Shown: positions 24,914 through 38,200, counted from the stretch's first letter. The stretch is DNA of 64,000 nucleotides from Hydractinia symbiolongicarpus (GCF_029227915.1 NC_079886.1:12733501-12797500), one strand, 5' to 3'. A program made the numbers and translations. Notes: generated by a model not told the origin, from the sequence alone.

Positions 24914-27533
24914 TTTGCAATCTAGTAAAAGCCTCGCACGTAAATCACATGGTTTCACCTGCCTGCGCAGGTTACCATTGGACTAGTCCTTTTAGTCTCA
25001 ATGCGCTACAACGTCCCAAGTCGTTTTCATTAGCGCCGTTGCCTTAGAACACTCTTAACTACGTGAACAGTCATATAAAGACTGTAATATGGCCTTTTGC
25101 AGTCTAATAAAGGCTTCACACGTAAATCACGTGGTTTCACATGCCTGCGAAGGTTACCATTGGACTAGCCGTTCCAGTCTCAATGCGCTCCAACGTCCCA
25201 AGTTGTTTTCATTAGCGCCGTTGCCTTACAACACTCTTAACTACGTGCACAGTCCTATAAAGGCTGTAATATGGCCTTTTGCAGTCTAATAAAGGCCTCA
25301 CACGTAAATCACGTGTTTCCATCCGCCTGTGCAGGTTACCATTGGCCTAATCCTTCCAGTCTCAATGCACTACAACGTTCCAAGTGGTTTTCCTCAGCGC
25401 TGTGGCCTTAGAACTCTCTTAACTATGTGCACAGTCCAATAAAGGCCGTAATATGGCCTTTTGCAGTCTAATAAAGGCTTCACACGTAAATCACGTGGTT
25501 TCACCTGCCTGCGCAGGTTACCATTGACTATTCCTTCCAGTCGCAATGCGCTACAACGTCCCTAGTCGTTTTCATTGGCGAAGTTGCCTTAGAACATTCT
25601 TAACTACGTGAGTCGTCCTATAAAGGCTGTAATATGGCCTTTTGCAGTCTAATAAAGGCTTCACATGTAAATCACGTGGTTTCACCTGCATGCGAAGGTT
25701 ACCATTGGACTAGCCGTTCCAGTCTCAATGCGCTCTAACGTCCCAAGTTGTTTTCATTAGCGCCGTTGCCTTACAACACTCTTAACTAGGTGCACAGTCC
25801 TATAAAGACTGTAATATGGCCTTTTGGAGTCTAATAAAGGCCTCACACGTAAATCACGTGGTTTCACCTTTCTGCACAGGTTACTATTGGCCTAGTCCTT
25901 CCAGTCTCAATGCGCTACCACGTCCCAAGTCGTTTTCATTAGCGCCATTGCCTTACAACACTCTTAACTACGTGCACAGTCCAATAAAGGGTGTATAGCC
26001 TTTTGCAGTCTAATAAAGGCCTCACACGTAAATCACGTGGTTCCATCCGCCTGAGCAGGTTACCATTGGCCTAATCCTTCCAGTCTCAATGCAATACAAC
26101 GTCCCAAGTCATTTTCCTTAGCGCCGTCGCTTTAGAACACTCTTAACTATGTGCACAGTCCAATAAAGGCCGTAATATGGCCTTTTGCAGTCTAATAAAG
26201 GCTTCACACGTAAATCACGTGGTTTCACCTGCCTGCGCAGGTTACCATTGACTAGTCCTTCCAGTCTCAATGCGCTACAACGTCCCTAGTCGTTTTCATT
26301 GGCGAAGTTGCCTTAGAACACTCTTAACTACGTGAATCGTCCTACAAAGGCTGTAATATGGCCTTTTGCAATCTAGTAAAAGCCTCGCACGTAAATCACG
26401 TGGTTTCACCTGCCTGCGCAGGTTACCATTGGACTAGTCCTTCCAGTCTCAATGCGCTACAACGTCCCAAGTCGTTTTCATTAGCGCCGTTGCCTTAGAA
26501 CACTCTTAACTACGTGAACAGTCATAAAAAGGCTGTAATATGGCCTTTTGGAGTCTAATAAAGGCCTCACACGTAAATCACGTGGTTTCACCTTTCTGCG
26601 CAGGTTACCATTGGCCTAGTCCTTCCAGTCTCAATGCGCTACAATGTCCCTAGTCGTTGTCATTGCCGAATTTGCCTTACAACACTCTTAACTACATGCA
26701 CAGTGCTATAAAGGCTGTAATATGGCCTTTTGCAATCTAGTAAAAGCCTGGCACGTAAATCGCGTGGTTCCATCTGCCTGCGCAGGTTACCATTGGACTA
26801 ATCCTTCCAGTCTCATTGCACTACAACGTTCCAAGTGGTTTTCCTCAGCGCTGTGGCCTTAGAACTCTCTTAACTATGTGCACAGTCCAATAAAGGCCGT
26901 AATATGGCCTTTTGCAGTCTAATAAAGGCTTCACACGTAAATCACGTGGTTTCACCTGCCTGCGCAGGTTACCATTGACTAGTCCTTCCAGTCTCAATGC
27001 GCTACAACGTCCCTAGTCGTTTTCATTGGCGAAGTTGCCTTAGAACACTCTTAACTACGTGCACAGTGCTATAAAGGCTGTAATATGGCCTTTTGCAGTC
27101 TAATAAAGGCTTCACACGTAAATCACGTGGTTTCACCTGCCTGCGCAAGTTTCCATTGCACTAGACGCTCCAGTCTCAATGCGCTACAACGTTCAAAGTC
27201 GTTTTCATTGGCGCCGTTGCCTTAGAACACTCTTAACTACGTGCACAGTCCAATAAAGGGTGTAATATAGCCTTTTGCAGTCTAATAAAGTCCTCAAACG
27301 AAAATCACGTGGTTTCACCTGCCTGCGCAGGTTACCATTGGACTAGTCCTTCCAGTCTCAATGCGCTACAACGTCCCAAGTCGTTTTCATTAGCGCCGTT
27401 GCCTTACAACACTCTTAACTACGTGCACAGTCCTATAAAGACCGTAATATACCTTTTTGCAGTCCAATAAAGTCCGCACACGTAAATCACGTGGTTCCAT
27501 CTGCCTGCGCAGGTTACCATTGGACTATTCCTG

Positions 27534-29043
27534 CCAGTCTCAATGCACTACAACGTTCCAAGTGGTTTTCCTCAGCGCTGTGGCCTTACAACACTCTTAA
27601 CTACGTGCACAGTCCTAAAAAGGCTGTAATATGGCCTTTTGCAGTCTAACAAAAGCCTCACACGTAAATCTCGTGGTTCCGTCTGCCTGCGCAGGTTACC
27701 ATTGGACTGTTCCTTCTAGTCTCGATGCACTACAACGTTCCAAGTGGTTTTCTTTAGCGCCATGGCCTTAGAACACTCTTAACTACGTGCACAGTCCTAT
27801 AAAGACAGTAATATACCTTTTTGCAGTCCAATAAAGGCCGCACACGTAAATCACGCGGTTTCAGCTGCCTGCACTAGTTACCATTGGACTTGTCGTTCCA
27901 GTCTCAATGCGCTATCACTTCCCAAGTCGTTTTCCTTAGCGCCGCTGCCTTACAACACTCCTAAATACGTGCACAGTCCTATAAAGGCTGCAATATGGCC
28001 TTTTGCAGTCTAATAAAAACCTCGCACGTCAATCACGCGGTTTCACCTGTCTGCGCAGGTTACCATTGGACTAGTCCTTCCATTCTCAATGCGCTACAAC
28101 GTCCCAAGTCATTTTTATTAGCGCCGCTGCCTTACAACACTCTTAACTGCGTGCACAGTCCTATAAAGGCTGTAATATGGCCTTTTGCAGTCTAATAAAG
28201 GCCTTGCACGTAAATCACGTGGTTTCACCTGCCTGCGCAGGTTACCATTGGACTATTCCTTCCAGTCTCAATGCACTACAACGTTCCAAGGGGTTTTCCT
28301 CAGCGCTGTGGCCTTACAACACTCTTAACTACGTGCACAGTCCTAAAAAGGCTGTAATATGGCCTTTTGCAGTCTAACAAAAGCCTCACACGTAAATCTC
28401 GTGGTTCCGTCTGCCTGCGCAGGTTACCATTGGACTGTTCCTTCTAGTCTCGATGCACTACAACGTTCCAAGTGGTTTTCTTTAGCGCCATGGCCTTAGA
28501 ACACTCTTAACTACGTGCACAGTCCTATAAAGACAGTAATATACCTTTTTGCAGTCCAATAAAGGCCGCACACGTAAATCACGCGGTTTCAGCTGCCTGC
28601 ACTAGTTACCATTGGACTTGTCGTTCCAGTCTCAATGCGCTATCACTTCCCAAGTCGTTTTCATTAGCGCCGCTGCCTTACAACACTCCTAAATACGTGC
28701 ACAGTCCTATAAAGGCTGCAATATGGCCTTTTGCAGTCTAATAAAAACCTCGCACGTCAATCACGCGGTTTCACCTGTCTGCGCAGGTTACCATTGGACT
28801 AGTCCTTCCATTCTCAATGCGCTACAACGTCCCAAGTCATTTTTATTAGCGCCGCTGCCTTACAACACTCTTAACTGCGTGCACAGTCCTATAAAGGCTG
28901 TAATATGGCCTTTTGCAGTCTAATAAAGGCCTTGCACGTAAATCACGTGGTTTCACCTGCCTGCGCAGGTTACCATTGGACTATTCCTTCCAGTCTCAAT
29001 GCACTACAACGTTCCAAGTGGTTTTCCTCAGCACTGTGGCCTT
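27534..29043 (+). repeat. 728-bp tandem duplication (I-J-K-L, four monomers)
   Basis: The unit 27,55x-28,31x is repeated at exactly +728 bp (4 x 182). Private marks shared by both copies are GTCCTAAAAAGG (27,612 and 28,340 regions), GCTATCACTTCCC and GTCATTTTTATTAGCG. Divergence is a few substitutions per unit, so the event is recent. The L/H hybrid near 28,183-28,364 marks the junction between copies. Confidence 0.85.
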
Positions 29044-29045
29044 AG

Positions 29046-29053
29046 AACTAACT
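29046..29053 (+). repeat. 4-bp duplication AACTAACT inside an L monomer
   Basis: An L-type tail reads CCTTAGAACTAACTCTCTT, where all other L and E tails read CCTTAGAACTCTCTT. The extra AACT looks like simple slippage and makes this monomer 186 bp, a rare case of a length change unrelated to the monomer period. Confidence 0.8.
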
Positions 29054-32000
29054 CTCTTAACTATGTGCACAGTCCTATAAAGGCCGTAATATGGCTTTTT
29101 GCAGTCTAATAAAGGCTTCACACGTAAATCACGTGGTTTCACCTGCCTGCGCAGCTTACCATTGACTAGTCCTTCCAGTCTCAATGCGCTACAAGGTCCC
29201 TAGTCGTTTTCATTGGCGAAGTTGCCTTAGAACACCCTTAACTACGTGAATCGTCCTATAAAGGCTGTAATATGGCCTTTTGCAATCTAGTAAAAGCCTC
29301 GCACGTAAATCACGTGGTTTCACCTGCCTGCGCAGGTTACCATTGGACTAGTCCTTCCAGTCTCAATGCGCTCCAACGTCCCAAGTTGTTTTCATTAGCG
29401 CCGTTGCCTTACAACACTTTTAACTACGTGCACAGTCCAATAAAGGCTGTAATATGGCCTTTTGGAGTCTAATAAAGGCATCACTAGTAAATCACGTGGT
29501 TTCACCTTTCTGCGCAGGTTACCATTGGCCTAGTCCTTCCAGTCTCAATGCGCTACAACGTCCCTAGTCGTTTTCATTGCTGAATTTGCCTTACAACACT
29601 CTTAACTATGTGCACAGTGCTATAAAGGCTGTAATATGGCCTTTTGCAGTCTAATAAAGGCTTCACACGTAAATCACGTGGTTTCACCTGCCTGCGAAGG
29701 TTACCATTGGACTAGCCGTTCCAGTCTCAATGCGCTCCAACGTCCCAAGTTGTTTTCATTAGCGCCGTTGCCTTACAACACTCTTAACTACGTGCACAGT
29801 CATATAAAGGCTGTAATATGGCCTTTTGCAGTCTAATAAAAGCCTCACACGTAAATCGCGTGGTTCCATCTGCCTGCGCAGGTTACCATTGGACTAGTCC
29901 TTCCAGTCTCAATGCGCTCCAACGTCCCAAGTTGTTTTCATTAGCGCCGTTGCCTTACAACACTCTTAACTACGTGCACAGTCCTATAAAGGCTGTAATA
30001 TGGCCTTTTGGAGTCTATTAAAGGCCTCACTAGTAAATCACGTGGTTTCACCTTTCTGCGCAGGTTACCATTGGCCTAGTCCTTCCAGTCTCAATGCGCT
30101 ACAACGTCCCTAGTCGTTTTCATTGCCGAATTTGCATTACAACACTCTTAAATATGTGCACAGTGCAATAAAGGCTGTAATACGGCCTTTTGCAGTCTAA
30201 TAAAGGCTTCACACGTAAATCACGTGGTTTCACCTGCCTGCGCAAGTTTCCATTGCACTAGACGCTCCAGTCTCAATGCGCTACAACGTTCAAAGTCGTT
30301 TTTATTAGCGCCGCTGCCTTACAACACTCTTAACTGCGTGCACAGTCCTATAAAGGCCGTAATATGGCTTTTTGCAGTCTAATAAAGGCTTCACACGTTA
30401 ATCACGTGTTTTCACCTGCCTGCGCAGGTTACCATTGGACTTGTCGTTCCAGTCTCAATGCGCTACCACGTCCCAAGTTGTTTTCATTAGCGCCGTTGCC
30501 TTAAAACACTCTTAACTACGTGCACAGTCATATAAAGGCTGTAATATGGCCTTTTGCAGTCTAATAAAAGCCTCACACGTAAATCGCGTGGTTCCATCTG
30601 CCTGCGCAGGTTACCATTGGACTATTCCTTCCAGTCTCATTGCACTACAACGTTCCAAGTGGTTTTCCTCAGCGCTGTGGCCTTAGAACTCTCTTAACTA
30701 TGTGCACAGTCCAATAAAGGCCGTAATATGGCCTTTTGCAGTCTAATAAAGGCCTCGCACGTAAATCACGTGGTTTCACCTGCCTGCGCAGGTTACCATT
30801 GGCCTAATCCTTCCAGTCTCAATGCAATACAACGTCCCAAGTCATTTTCCTTAGCGCCGTCGCTTTAGAACACTCTTAACTACGTGAATCGTCCTATAAA
30901 GGCTGTAATATGGCCTTTTGCAATCTAGTAAAAGCCTCGCACGTAAATCACGTGGTTTCACCTGCCTGCGCAGGTTACCATTGGACTAGTCCTTCCAGTC
31001 TCAATGCGCTAAAACGTCCCAAGTCGTTTTCATTAGCGCCGTTGCCTTAGAACACTCTTAACTACGTGAACAGTCATATAAAGGCTGTAATATGGCCTTT
31101 TGCAGTCTAATAAAGGCTTCACACGTAAATCACGTGGTTTCACCTGCCTGCGAAGGTTACCATTGGACTAGCCGTTCCAGTCTCAATGCGCTCCAACGTC
31201 CCAAGTTGTTTTCATTAGCGCCGTTGCCTTACAACACTCTTAACTACGTGCACAGTCCTATAAAGGCTGTAATATGGCCTTTTGGAGTCTAATAAAGGCC
31301 TCACACGTAAATCACGTGGTTTCACCTTTCTGCGCAGGTTACCATTGGCCTAGTCCTTCCAGTCTCAATGCGCTACAATGTCCCTAGTCGTTGTCATTGC
31401 CGAATTTGCATTACAACACTCTTAACTACGTGCACAGTGCTATAAAGGCTGTAATATGGCCTTTTGCAATCTAGTAAAAGCCTGGCACGTAAATCGCGTG
31501 GTTCCATCTGCCTGCGCAGGTTACCATTGGACTATTCCTTCCAGTCTCATTGCACTACAACGTTCCAAGTGGTTTTCCTCAGCGCTGTGGCCTTAGAACT
31601 CTCTTAACTACGTGCACAGTGCTATAAAGGCTGTAATATGGCCTTTTGCAGTCTAATAAAGGCTTCACACGTAAATCACGTTGTTTCACCTGCCTGCGCA
31701 AGTTTCCATTGCACTAGACGCTCCAGTCTCAATGCCCTACAACGTTCAAAGTCCTTTTCATTGGCGCCGTTGCCTTAGAACACTCTTAACTACGTGCACA
31801 GTCCAATAAAGGGTGTAATATAGCCTTTTGCAGTCTAATAAAGTCCTCAAACGAAAATCACGTGGTTTCACCTGCCTGCGCAGGTTACCATTGGACTATT
31901 CCTTCCAGTCTCAATGCGCTACAACGTCCCAAGTCGTTTTCATTGGCGCCGTTGCCTTAGAACACTCTTAACTACGTGCACAGTCCAATAAAGGGTGTAA

Positions 32001-33462
32001 TATAGCCTTTTGCAGTCTAATAAAGTCCTCAAACAAAAATCACGTGGTTTCACCTGCCTGCGCAGGTTACCATTGGACTAGTCCTTCCAGTCTCAATGCG
32101 CTACAACGTCCCAAGTCGTTTTCATTAGCGCCGTTGCCTTACAACACTCTTAACTACGTGCACAGTCCTATAAAGACCGTAATATACCATTTTGCAGTCC
32201 AATAAAGTCCGCACACGTAAATCACGTGGTTTCATCTGCCTGCGCAGGTTACCATTGGACTATTCCTGCCAGTCTCAATGCACTACAACGTTCCAAGTGG
32301 TTTTCCTCAGCGCTGTGGCCTTACAACACTCTTAACTACGTGCACAGTCCTATAAAGGCTGTAATATGGCCTTTTGCAGTCTAACAAAAGCCTCACACGT
32401 AAATCTCGTGGTTCCGTCTGCCTGCGCAGGTTACCATTGGACTGTTCCTTCTAGTCTCGATGCACTACAACGTTCCAAGTGGTTTTCTTTAGCGCCATGG
32501 CCTTAGAACACTCTTAACTACGTGCACAGTCCTATAAAGACAGTAATATACCTTTTTGCAGTCCAATAAAGGCCGCACACGTAAATCACGCGGTTTCAGC
32601 TGCCTGCACTAGTTACCATTGGACTTGTCGTTCCAGTCTCAATGCGCTATCACTTCCCAAGTCGTTTTCATTAGCGCCGCTGCCTTACAACACTCCTAAA
32701 TACGTGCACAGTCCTATAAAGGCTGCAATATGGCCTTTTGTAGTCTAATAAAAACCTCGCACGTCAATCACGCGGTTTCACCTGTCTGCGCAGGTTACCA
32801 TTGGACTAGTCCTTCCATTCTCAATGCGCTACAACGTCCCAAGTCGTTTTTATTAGCGCCGCTGCCTTACAACACTCTTAACTGCGTGCACAGTCCTATA
32901 AAGGCTGTAATATGGCCTTTTGCAGTCTAATAAAGGCCTTGCACGTAAATCACGTGGTTTCACCTGCCTGCGCAGCTTACCATTGACTAGTCCTTCCAGT
33001 CTCAATGCGCTACAAGGTCCCTAGTCGTTTTCATTGGCGAAGTTGCCTTAGAACACCCTTAACTACGTGAATCGTCCTATAAAGGCTGTAATATGGCCTT
33101 TTGCAATCTAGTAAAAGCCTCGCACGTAAATCACGTGGTTTCACCTGCCTGCGCAGGTTACCATTGGACTAGTCCTTCCAGTCTCAATGCGCTCCAACGT
33201 CCCAAGTTGTTTTCGTTAGCGCCGTTGCCTTACAACACTTTTAACTACGTGCACAGTCCTATAAAGGCTGTAATATGGCCTTTTGGAGTCTAATAAAGGC
33301 ATCACTAGTAAATCACGTGGTTTCACCTTTCTGCGCAGGTTACCATTGGCCTAGTCCTTCCAGTCTCAATGCGCTACAACGTCCCTAGTCGTTTTCATTG
33401 CTGAATTTGCCTTACAACACTCTTAACTATGTGCACAGTGCTATAAAGGCTGTAATATGGCC

Positions 33463-33824
33463 TTTTGCAGTCTAATAAAGGCTGCACACGTAAAACACGT
33501 GGTTTCACCTGCCTGCGCAAGTTTCCATTACACTAGACGCTCCAGTCTCAATGCGCTAAAGGCTGTAATATGGCAAAAGGCCATATTACAGCCTTTATAT
33601 GACTGTTCACGTAGTTAAGAGTGTTCTAAGGCAAAGGCGCTAATGAAAACGACTTGGGACGTTGTAGCGCATTGAGACTGGAAGGACTAGTCCAATGGTA
33701 ACCTTCGCTGGACTAGTCCTTCCATTCCCAATGCGCTACAACGTCCCAAGTCGTTTTTATTAGCGCTGCTGCCTTACAACACTCTTAACTGCGTGCACAG
33801 TCCTATAAAGGCTGTAATATGGCC
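33463..33824 (+). repeat. Composite double monomer with inverted segment, copy 1
   Basis: A 362-bp unit between normal monomer starts. It has an F head to about 33557, a jump from GCGCT to AAAGGCTGTAATATGG, an inverted segment (about 33575-33708), then a K-type tail beginning TGGACTAGTCC. The length is two monomers less 2 bp, so downstream phase is nearly kept. The left junction is a 17-bp perfect inverted repeat with a 5-nt loop (33558-33574 and 33580-33596). The right junction is a 16-bp inverted repeat with a 14-nt spacer (33679-33694 and 33709-33724). Confidence 0.9.
33575..33708 (-). repeat. Inverted partial monomer, B-type with C-like end, copy 1
   Basis: Read on the minus strand, this stretch gives GCGAAGGTTACCATTGG, CTAGTCCTTCCAGTCTCAAT, CCCAAGTCGTTTTCATTAGC, GTGAACAGTCATATAAAGG and TATGGCCTTTTGC: a B monomer with the CGAAGG of C. 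A private change CGCCTTTGCC (usually CGCCGTTGCC) is present. The array is otherwise uniformly oriented, so this is a true local inversion. Confidence 0.92.
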
Positions 33825-34667
33825 TTTTGCAGTCTAATAAAGACCTTGCACGTAAATCAAGTGGTTTCACCTGCCTGCGCAGGTTACCATTGGACTATTC
33901 CTTCCAGTCTCAATGCACTACAACGTTCCAAGTGGTTTTCCTCAGCGCTGTGGCCTTAGAACTCTCTTAACTATGTGCACAGTCCTATAAAGGCCGTAAT
34001 ATGGCTTTTTGCAGTCTAATAAAGGCTTCACACGTAAATCACGTGTTTTCACCTGCCTGCGCAGGTTACCATTGGACTTGTCGTTCCAGTCTCAATGCGC
34101 TACCACGTCCCAAGTTGTTTTCATTAGCGCCGTTGCCTTAAAACACTCTTAACTACGTGCACAGTCATATAAAGGCTGTAATATGGCCTTTTGCAGTCTA
34201 ATAAAAGCCTCACACGTAAATCGCGAGGTTTCATCTGCCTGCGCAGGTTACCATTGGACTATTCCTTCCAGTCTCATTGCACTACAACGTTCCAAGTGGT
34301 TTTCCTCAGCGCTGTGGCCTTAGAACTCTCTTAACTATGTGCACAGTCCAATAAAGGCCGTAATATGGCCTTTTGCAGTCTAATAAAGGCTTCACACGTA
34401 AATCACGTGGTTTCACCTGCCTGTGCAGGTTACCATTGACTAGACCTTCCAGTCTCAATGCGCTACAACGTCCCAAGTCGTTTTCATTAGCGCTGTTTCC
34501 TTAGAACACTCTTAACAACTTGCACAGTCATATAAAGGTTGTAATATGGCTTTTTGCAGTCTAATAAAAGCCTCACACGTAAATCACGTGGTTCCATCTG
34601 CCTGCGCAGGTTACCATTGGACTGTTCCTTCTAGTCTCGATGCACTACAACGTTCCAAGTGGTTTTC

Positions 34668-34793
34668 TTTAGCGCCATGGCCTTAGAACACTCTTAACTA
34701 CGTGCACAGTCCTATAAAGACCGTAATATACCTTTTTGCAGTCTAATAAAAACCTCGCACGTCAATCACGCGGTTTCACCTGTCTGCGCAGGT
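34668..34793 (+). repeat. Subfamily-switch patch relative to 41206-41331
   Basis: Inside the 6538-bp-offset alignment, a stretch of 126 bp differs in subfamily (I tail plus K head here; L tail plus M head at 41206-41331), while both flanks match at an unchanged offset. Equal length and restored register fit gene conversion or a double exchange rather than an indel. Which copy was converted cannot be told. Confidence 0.7.
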
Positions 34794-35097
34794 TACCATT
34801 GGACTAGTCCTTCCATTCTCAATGCGCTACAAAGTCCCAAGTCGTTTTTATTAGCGCCACTGCCTTACAACACTCTTAACTGCGTGCACAGTCATATAAA
34901 GGTTGTAATATGGCTTTTTGCAGTCTAATAAAAGCCTCACACGTAAATCACGTGGTTTCACCTGCCTGCGCAGGTTACCATTGGACTAGCCGTTCCAGTC
35001 GCAATGCGCTCCAACGTCCCAAGTAGTTTTCATTAGCGCCGTTGCCTTACAACACTCTTAAGTACGTGCAGAGTCCTATAAAGGCTGTAATATGGAG

Positions 35098-35278
35098 TTT
35101 TGCAGGCTAATAAAGGACTCACACGTAAATCACGTGGTTCATCTGTCTGCCCAGGTTACCATTGGCCTAGTCCTACCAGTCTCAATGCACTACAACGTTC
35201 CAAGTGGTTTTCCTCAGCGCCGTTGCCTTAGAACACTCTTAACTACGTGCACAGTCATATAAAGGCTGTAATATGGCG
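35098..35278 (+). repeat. Diverged monomer with GGTTCATC deletion
   Basis: A 181-bp unit with several unusual bases: TATGGAGTTTTGCAGGC at its start, AAAGGACTC, CACGTGGTTCATCTGTCTGCC (1 bp shorter than GGTTCCATC) and CCAGGTTACC in place of GCAGG. The copy at 41636-41816 shares these changes, so they predate the block duplication. Confidence 0.75.
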
Positions 35279-38200
35279 TTTTGCGGCCTAATAAAAGCCT
35301 CACACGTAAATCGCGTGGTTCCATCTGCCTGCGCAGGTTACCATTGGACTATTCCTTCCAGTCTCATTGCACTACAACGTTCCAAGTGGTTTTCCTCAGC
35401 GCTGTGGCCTTAGAACTCTCTTAACTATGTGCACAGTCCAATAAAGGCCGTAATATGGCCTTTTGCAGTCTAATAAAGGCTTCACACGTAAATCACGTGG
35501 TTTCACCTGCCTGCGCAGGTTACCATTGACTGGTCCTTCCAGTCTCAATGCGCTACAACGTCCCTAGTCGTTTTCATTGGCGAAGTCGCCTTAGAACACT
35601 CTTAACTACGTGCACAGTCCAATAAAGGGTGTATAGCCTTTTGCAGTCTAATAAAGGCCTCACACGTAAATCACGTGGTTCCATCCGCCTGTGCAGGTTA
35701 CCATTGGCCTAATCCTTCCAGTCTCAATGCAATACAACGTCCCAAGTCATTTTCCTTAGCGCCGTCGCTTTAGAACACTCTTAACTACGTGAATCGTCCT
35801 GTAAAGGATGCAATATGGCCTTTTGCAATCTAGTAAAAGCCTCGCACGTAAATCACGTGGTTTCACCTGCCTGCGCAGGTTACCATTGACTAGTCCTTCC
35901 AGTCGCAATGCGCTACAACGTCCCTAGTCGTTTTCATTGGCGAAGTTGCCTTAGAACACTCTTAACTACGTGAATCGTCCTATAAAGGCTGTAATATGGC
36001 CTTTTGCAATCTAGTAAAAGCCTCGCACGTAAATCACGTGGTTTCACCTGCCTGCGCAGGTTACCATTGGACTAGTCCTTCCAGTCTCAATGCGCTAAAA
36101 CGTCCCAAGTCGTTTTCATTAGCGCCGTTGCCTTAGAACACTCTTAACTACGTGAACAGTCATATAAAGGCTGTAATATGGCCTTTTGCAGTCTAATAAA
36201 GGCTTCACACGTAAATCACGTGGTTTCACCTGCCTGCGAAGGTTACCATTGGACTAGCCGTTCCAGTCTCAATGCGCTCCAACGTCCCAAGTTGTTTTCA
36301 TTAGCGCCGTTGCCTTACAACACTCTTAACTACGTGCACAGTCCTATAAAGGCTGTAATATGGCCTTTTGGAGTCTAATAAAGGCCTCACACGTAAATCA
36401 CGTGGTTTCACCTTTCTGCGCAGGTTACCATTGGCCTAGTCCTTCCAGTCTCAATGCGCTACAATGTCCCTAGTCGTTGTCATTGCCGAATTTGCATTAC
36501 AACACTCTTAACTACGTGCACAGTGCTATAAAGGCTGTAATATGGCCTTTTGCAATCTAGTAAAAGCCTGGCACGTAAATCGCGTGGTTCCATCTGCCTG
36601 CGCAGGTTACCATTGGACTATTCCTTCCAGTCTCATTGCACTACAACGTTCCAAGTGGTTTTCCTCAGCGCTGTGGCCTTAGAACTCTCTTAACTATGTG
36701 CACAGTCCAATAAAGGCAGTAATATGGCCTTTTGCAGTCTAATAAAGGCTTCACACGTAAATCACGTGGTTTCACCTGCCTGCGCAGGTTACCATTGACT
36801 AGTCCTTCCAGTCTCAATGCGCTACAAGGTCCCTAGTCGTTTTCATCGGCGAAGTTGCCTTAGAACACTCTTAACTACGTGCACAGTGCTATAAAGGCTG
36901 TAATATGGCCTTTTGCAGTCTAATAAAGGCTTCACACGTAAATCACGTTGTTTCACCTGCCTGCGCAAGTTTCCATTGCACTAGACGCTCCAGTCTCAAT
37001 GCCCTACAACGTTCAAAGTCCTTTTCATTGGCGCCGTTGCCTTAGAACACTCTTAACTACGTGCACAGTCCAATAAAGGGTGTAATATAGCCTTTTGCAG
37101 TCTAATAAAGTCCTCAAACGAAAATCACGTGGTTTCACCTGCCTGCGCAGGTTACCATTGGACTATTCCTTCCAGTCTCAATGCGCTACAACGTCCCAAG
37201 TCGTTTTCATTGGCGCCGTTGCCTTAGAACACTCTTAACTACGTGCACAGTCCAATAAAGGGTGTAATATAGCCTTTTGCAGTCTAATAAAGTCCTCAAA
37301 CGAAAATCACGTGGTTTCACCTGCCTGCGCAGGTTACCATTGGACTAGTCCTTCCAGTCTCAATGCGCTACAACGTCCCAAGTCGTTTTCATTAGCGCCG
37401 TTGCCTTACAACACTCTTAACTACGTGCACAGTCCTATAAAGACCGTAATATACCATTTTGCAGTCCAATAAAGTCCGCACACGTAAATCACGTGGTTTC
37501 ATCTGCCTGCGCAGGTTACCATTGGACTATTCCTGCCAGTCTCAATGCACTACAACGTTCCAAGTGGTTTTCCTCAGCGCTGTGGCCTTACAACACTCTT
37601 AACTACGTGCACAGTCCTATAAAGGCTGTAATATGGCCTTTTGCAGTCTAACAAAAGCCTCACACGTAAATCTCGTGGTTCCGTCTGCCTGCGCAGGTTA
37701 CCATTGGACTGTTCCTTCTAGTCTCGATGCACTACAACGTTCCAAGTGGTTTTCTTTAGCGCCATGGCCTTAGAACACTCTTAACTACGTGCACAGTCCT
37801 ATAAAGACAGTAATATACCTTTTTGCAGTCCAATAAAGGCCGCACACGTAAATCACGCGGTTTCAGCTGCCTGCACTAGTTACCATTGGACTTGTCGTTC
37901 CAGTCTCAATGCGCTATCACTTCCCAAGTCGTTTTCATTAGCGCCGCTGCCTTACAACACTCCTAAATACGTGCACAGTCCTATAAAGGCTGCAATATGG
38001 CCTTTTGTAGTCTAATAAAAACCTCGCACGTCAATCACGCGGTTTCACCTGTCTGCGCAGGTTACCATTGGACTAGTCCTTCCATTCTCAATGCGCTACA
38101 ACGTCCCAAGTCGTTTTTATTAGCGCCGCTGCCTTACAACACTCTTAACTGCGTGCACAGTCCTATAAAGGCTGTAATATGGCCTTTTGCAGTCTAATAA

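Larger units (their letters stand above)
30865..35320 (+). repeat. Large duplicated block, copy 1 (about 4.5 kb)
   Basis: Aligns with 35951-41858 at an offset of 5086 bp to about 31,600, 5267 bp to about 34,220, and 6538 bp to about 35,320. The first step (181 bp) is one A monomer present only in copy 2. The second (1271 bp) is a seven-monomer tandem duplication in copy 2. Private shared marks include GCTAAAACGTCC, CACGTTGTTTCACC, AAAGTCCTTTTCATTGG, TTTTCGTTAGCG, GTAAAACACGTGG and the inverted segment. Only scattered substitutions separate the copies. Confidence 0.85.

Noticed and set aside
33463-33824. Inverted segment as a transposon terminal inverted repeat or MITE
   Set aside because: All the sequence between the arms is ordinary satellite. 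There is no target-site duplication and no non-satellite body.
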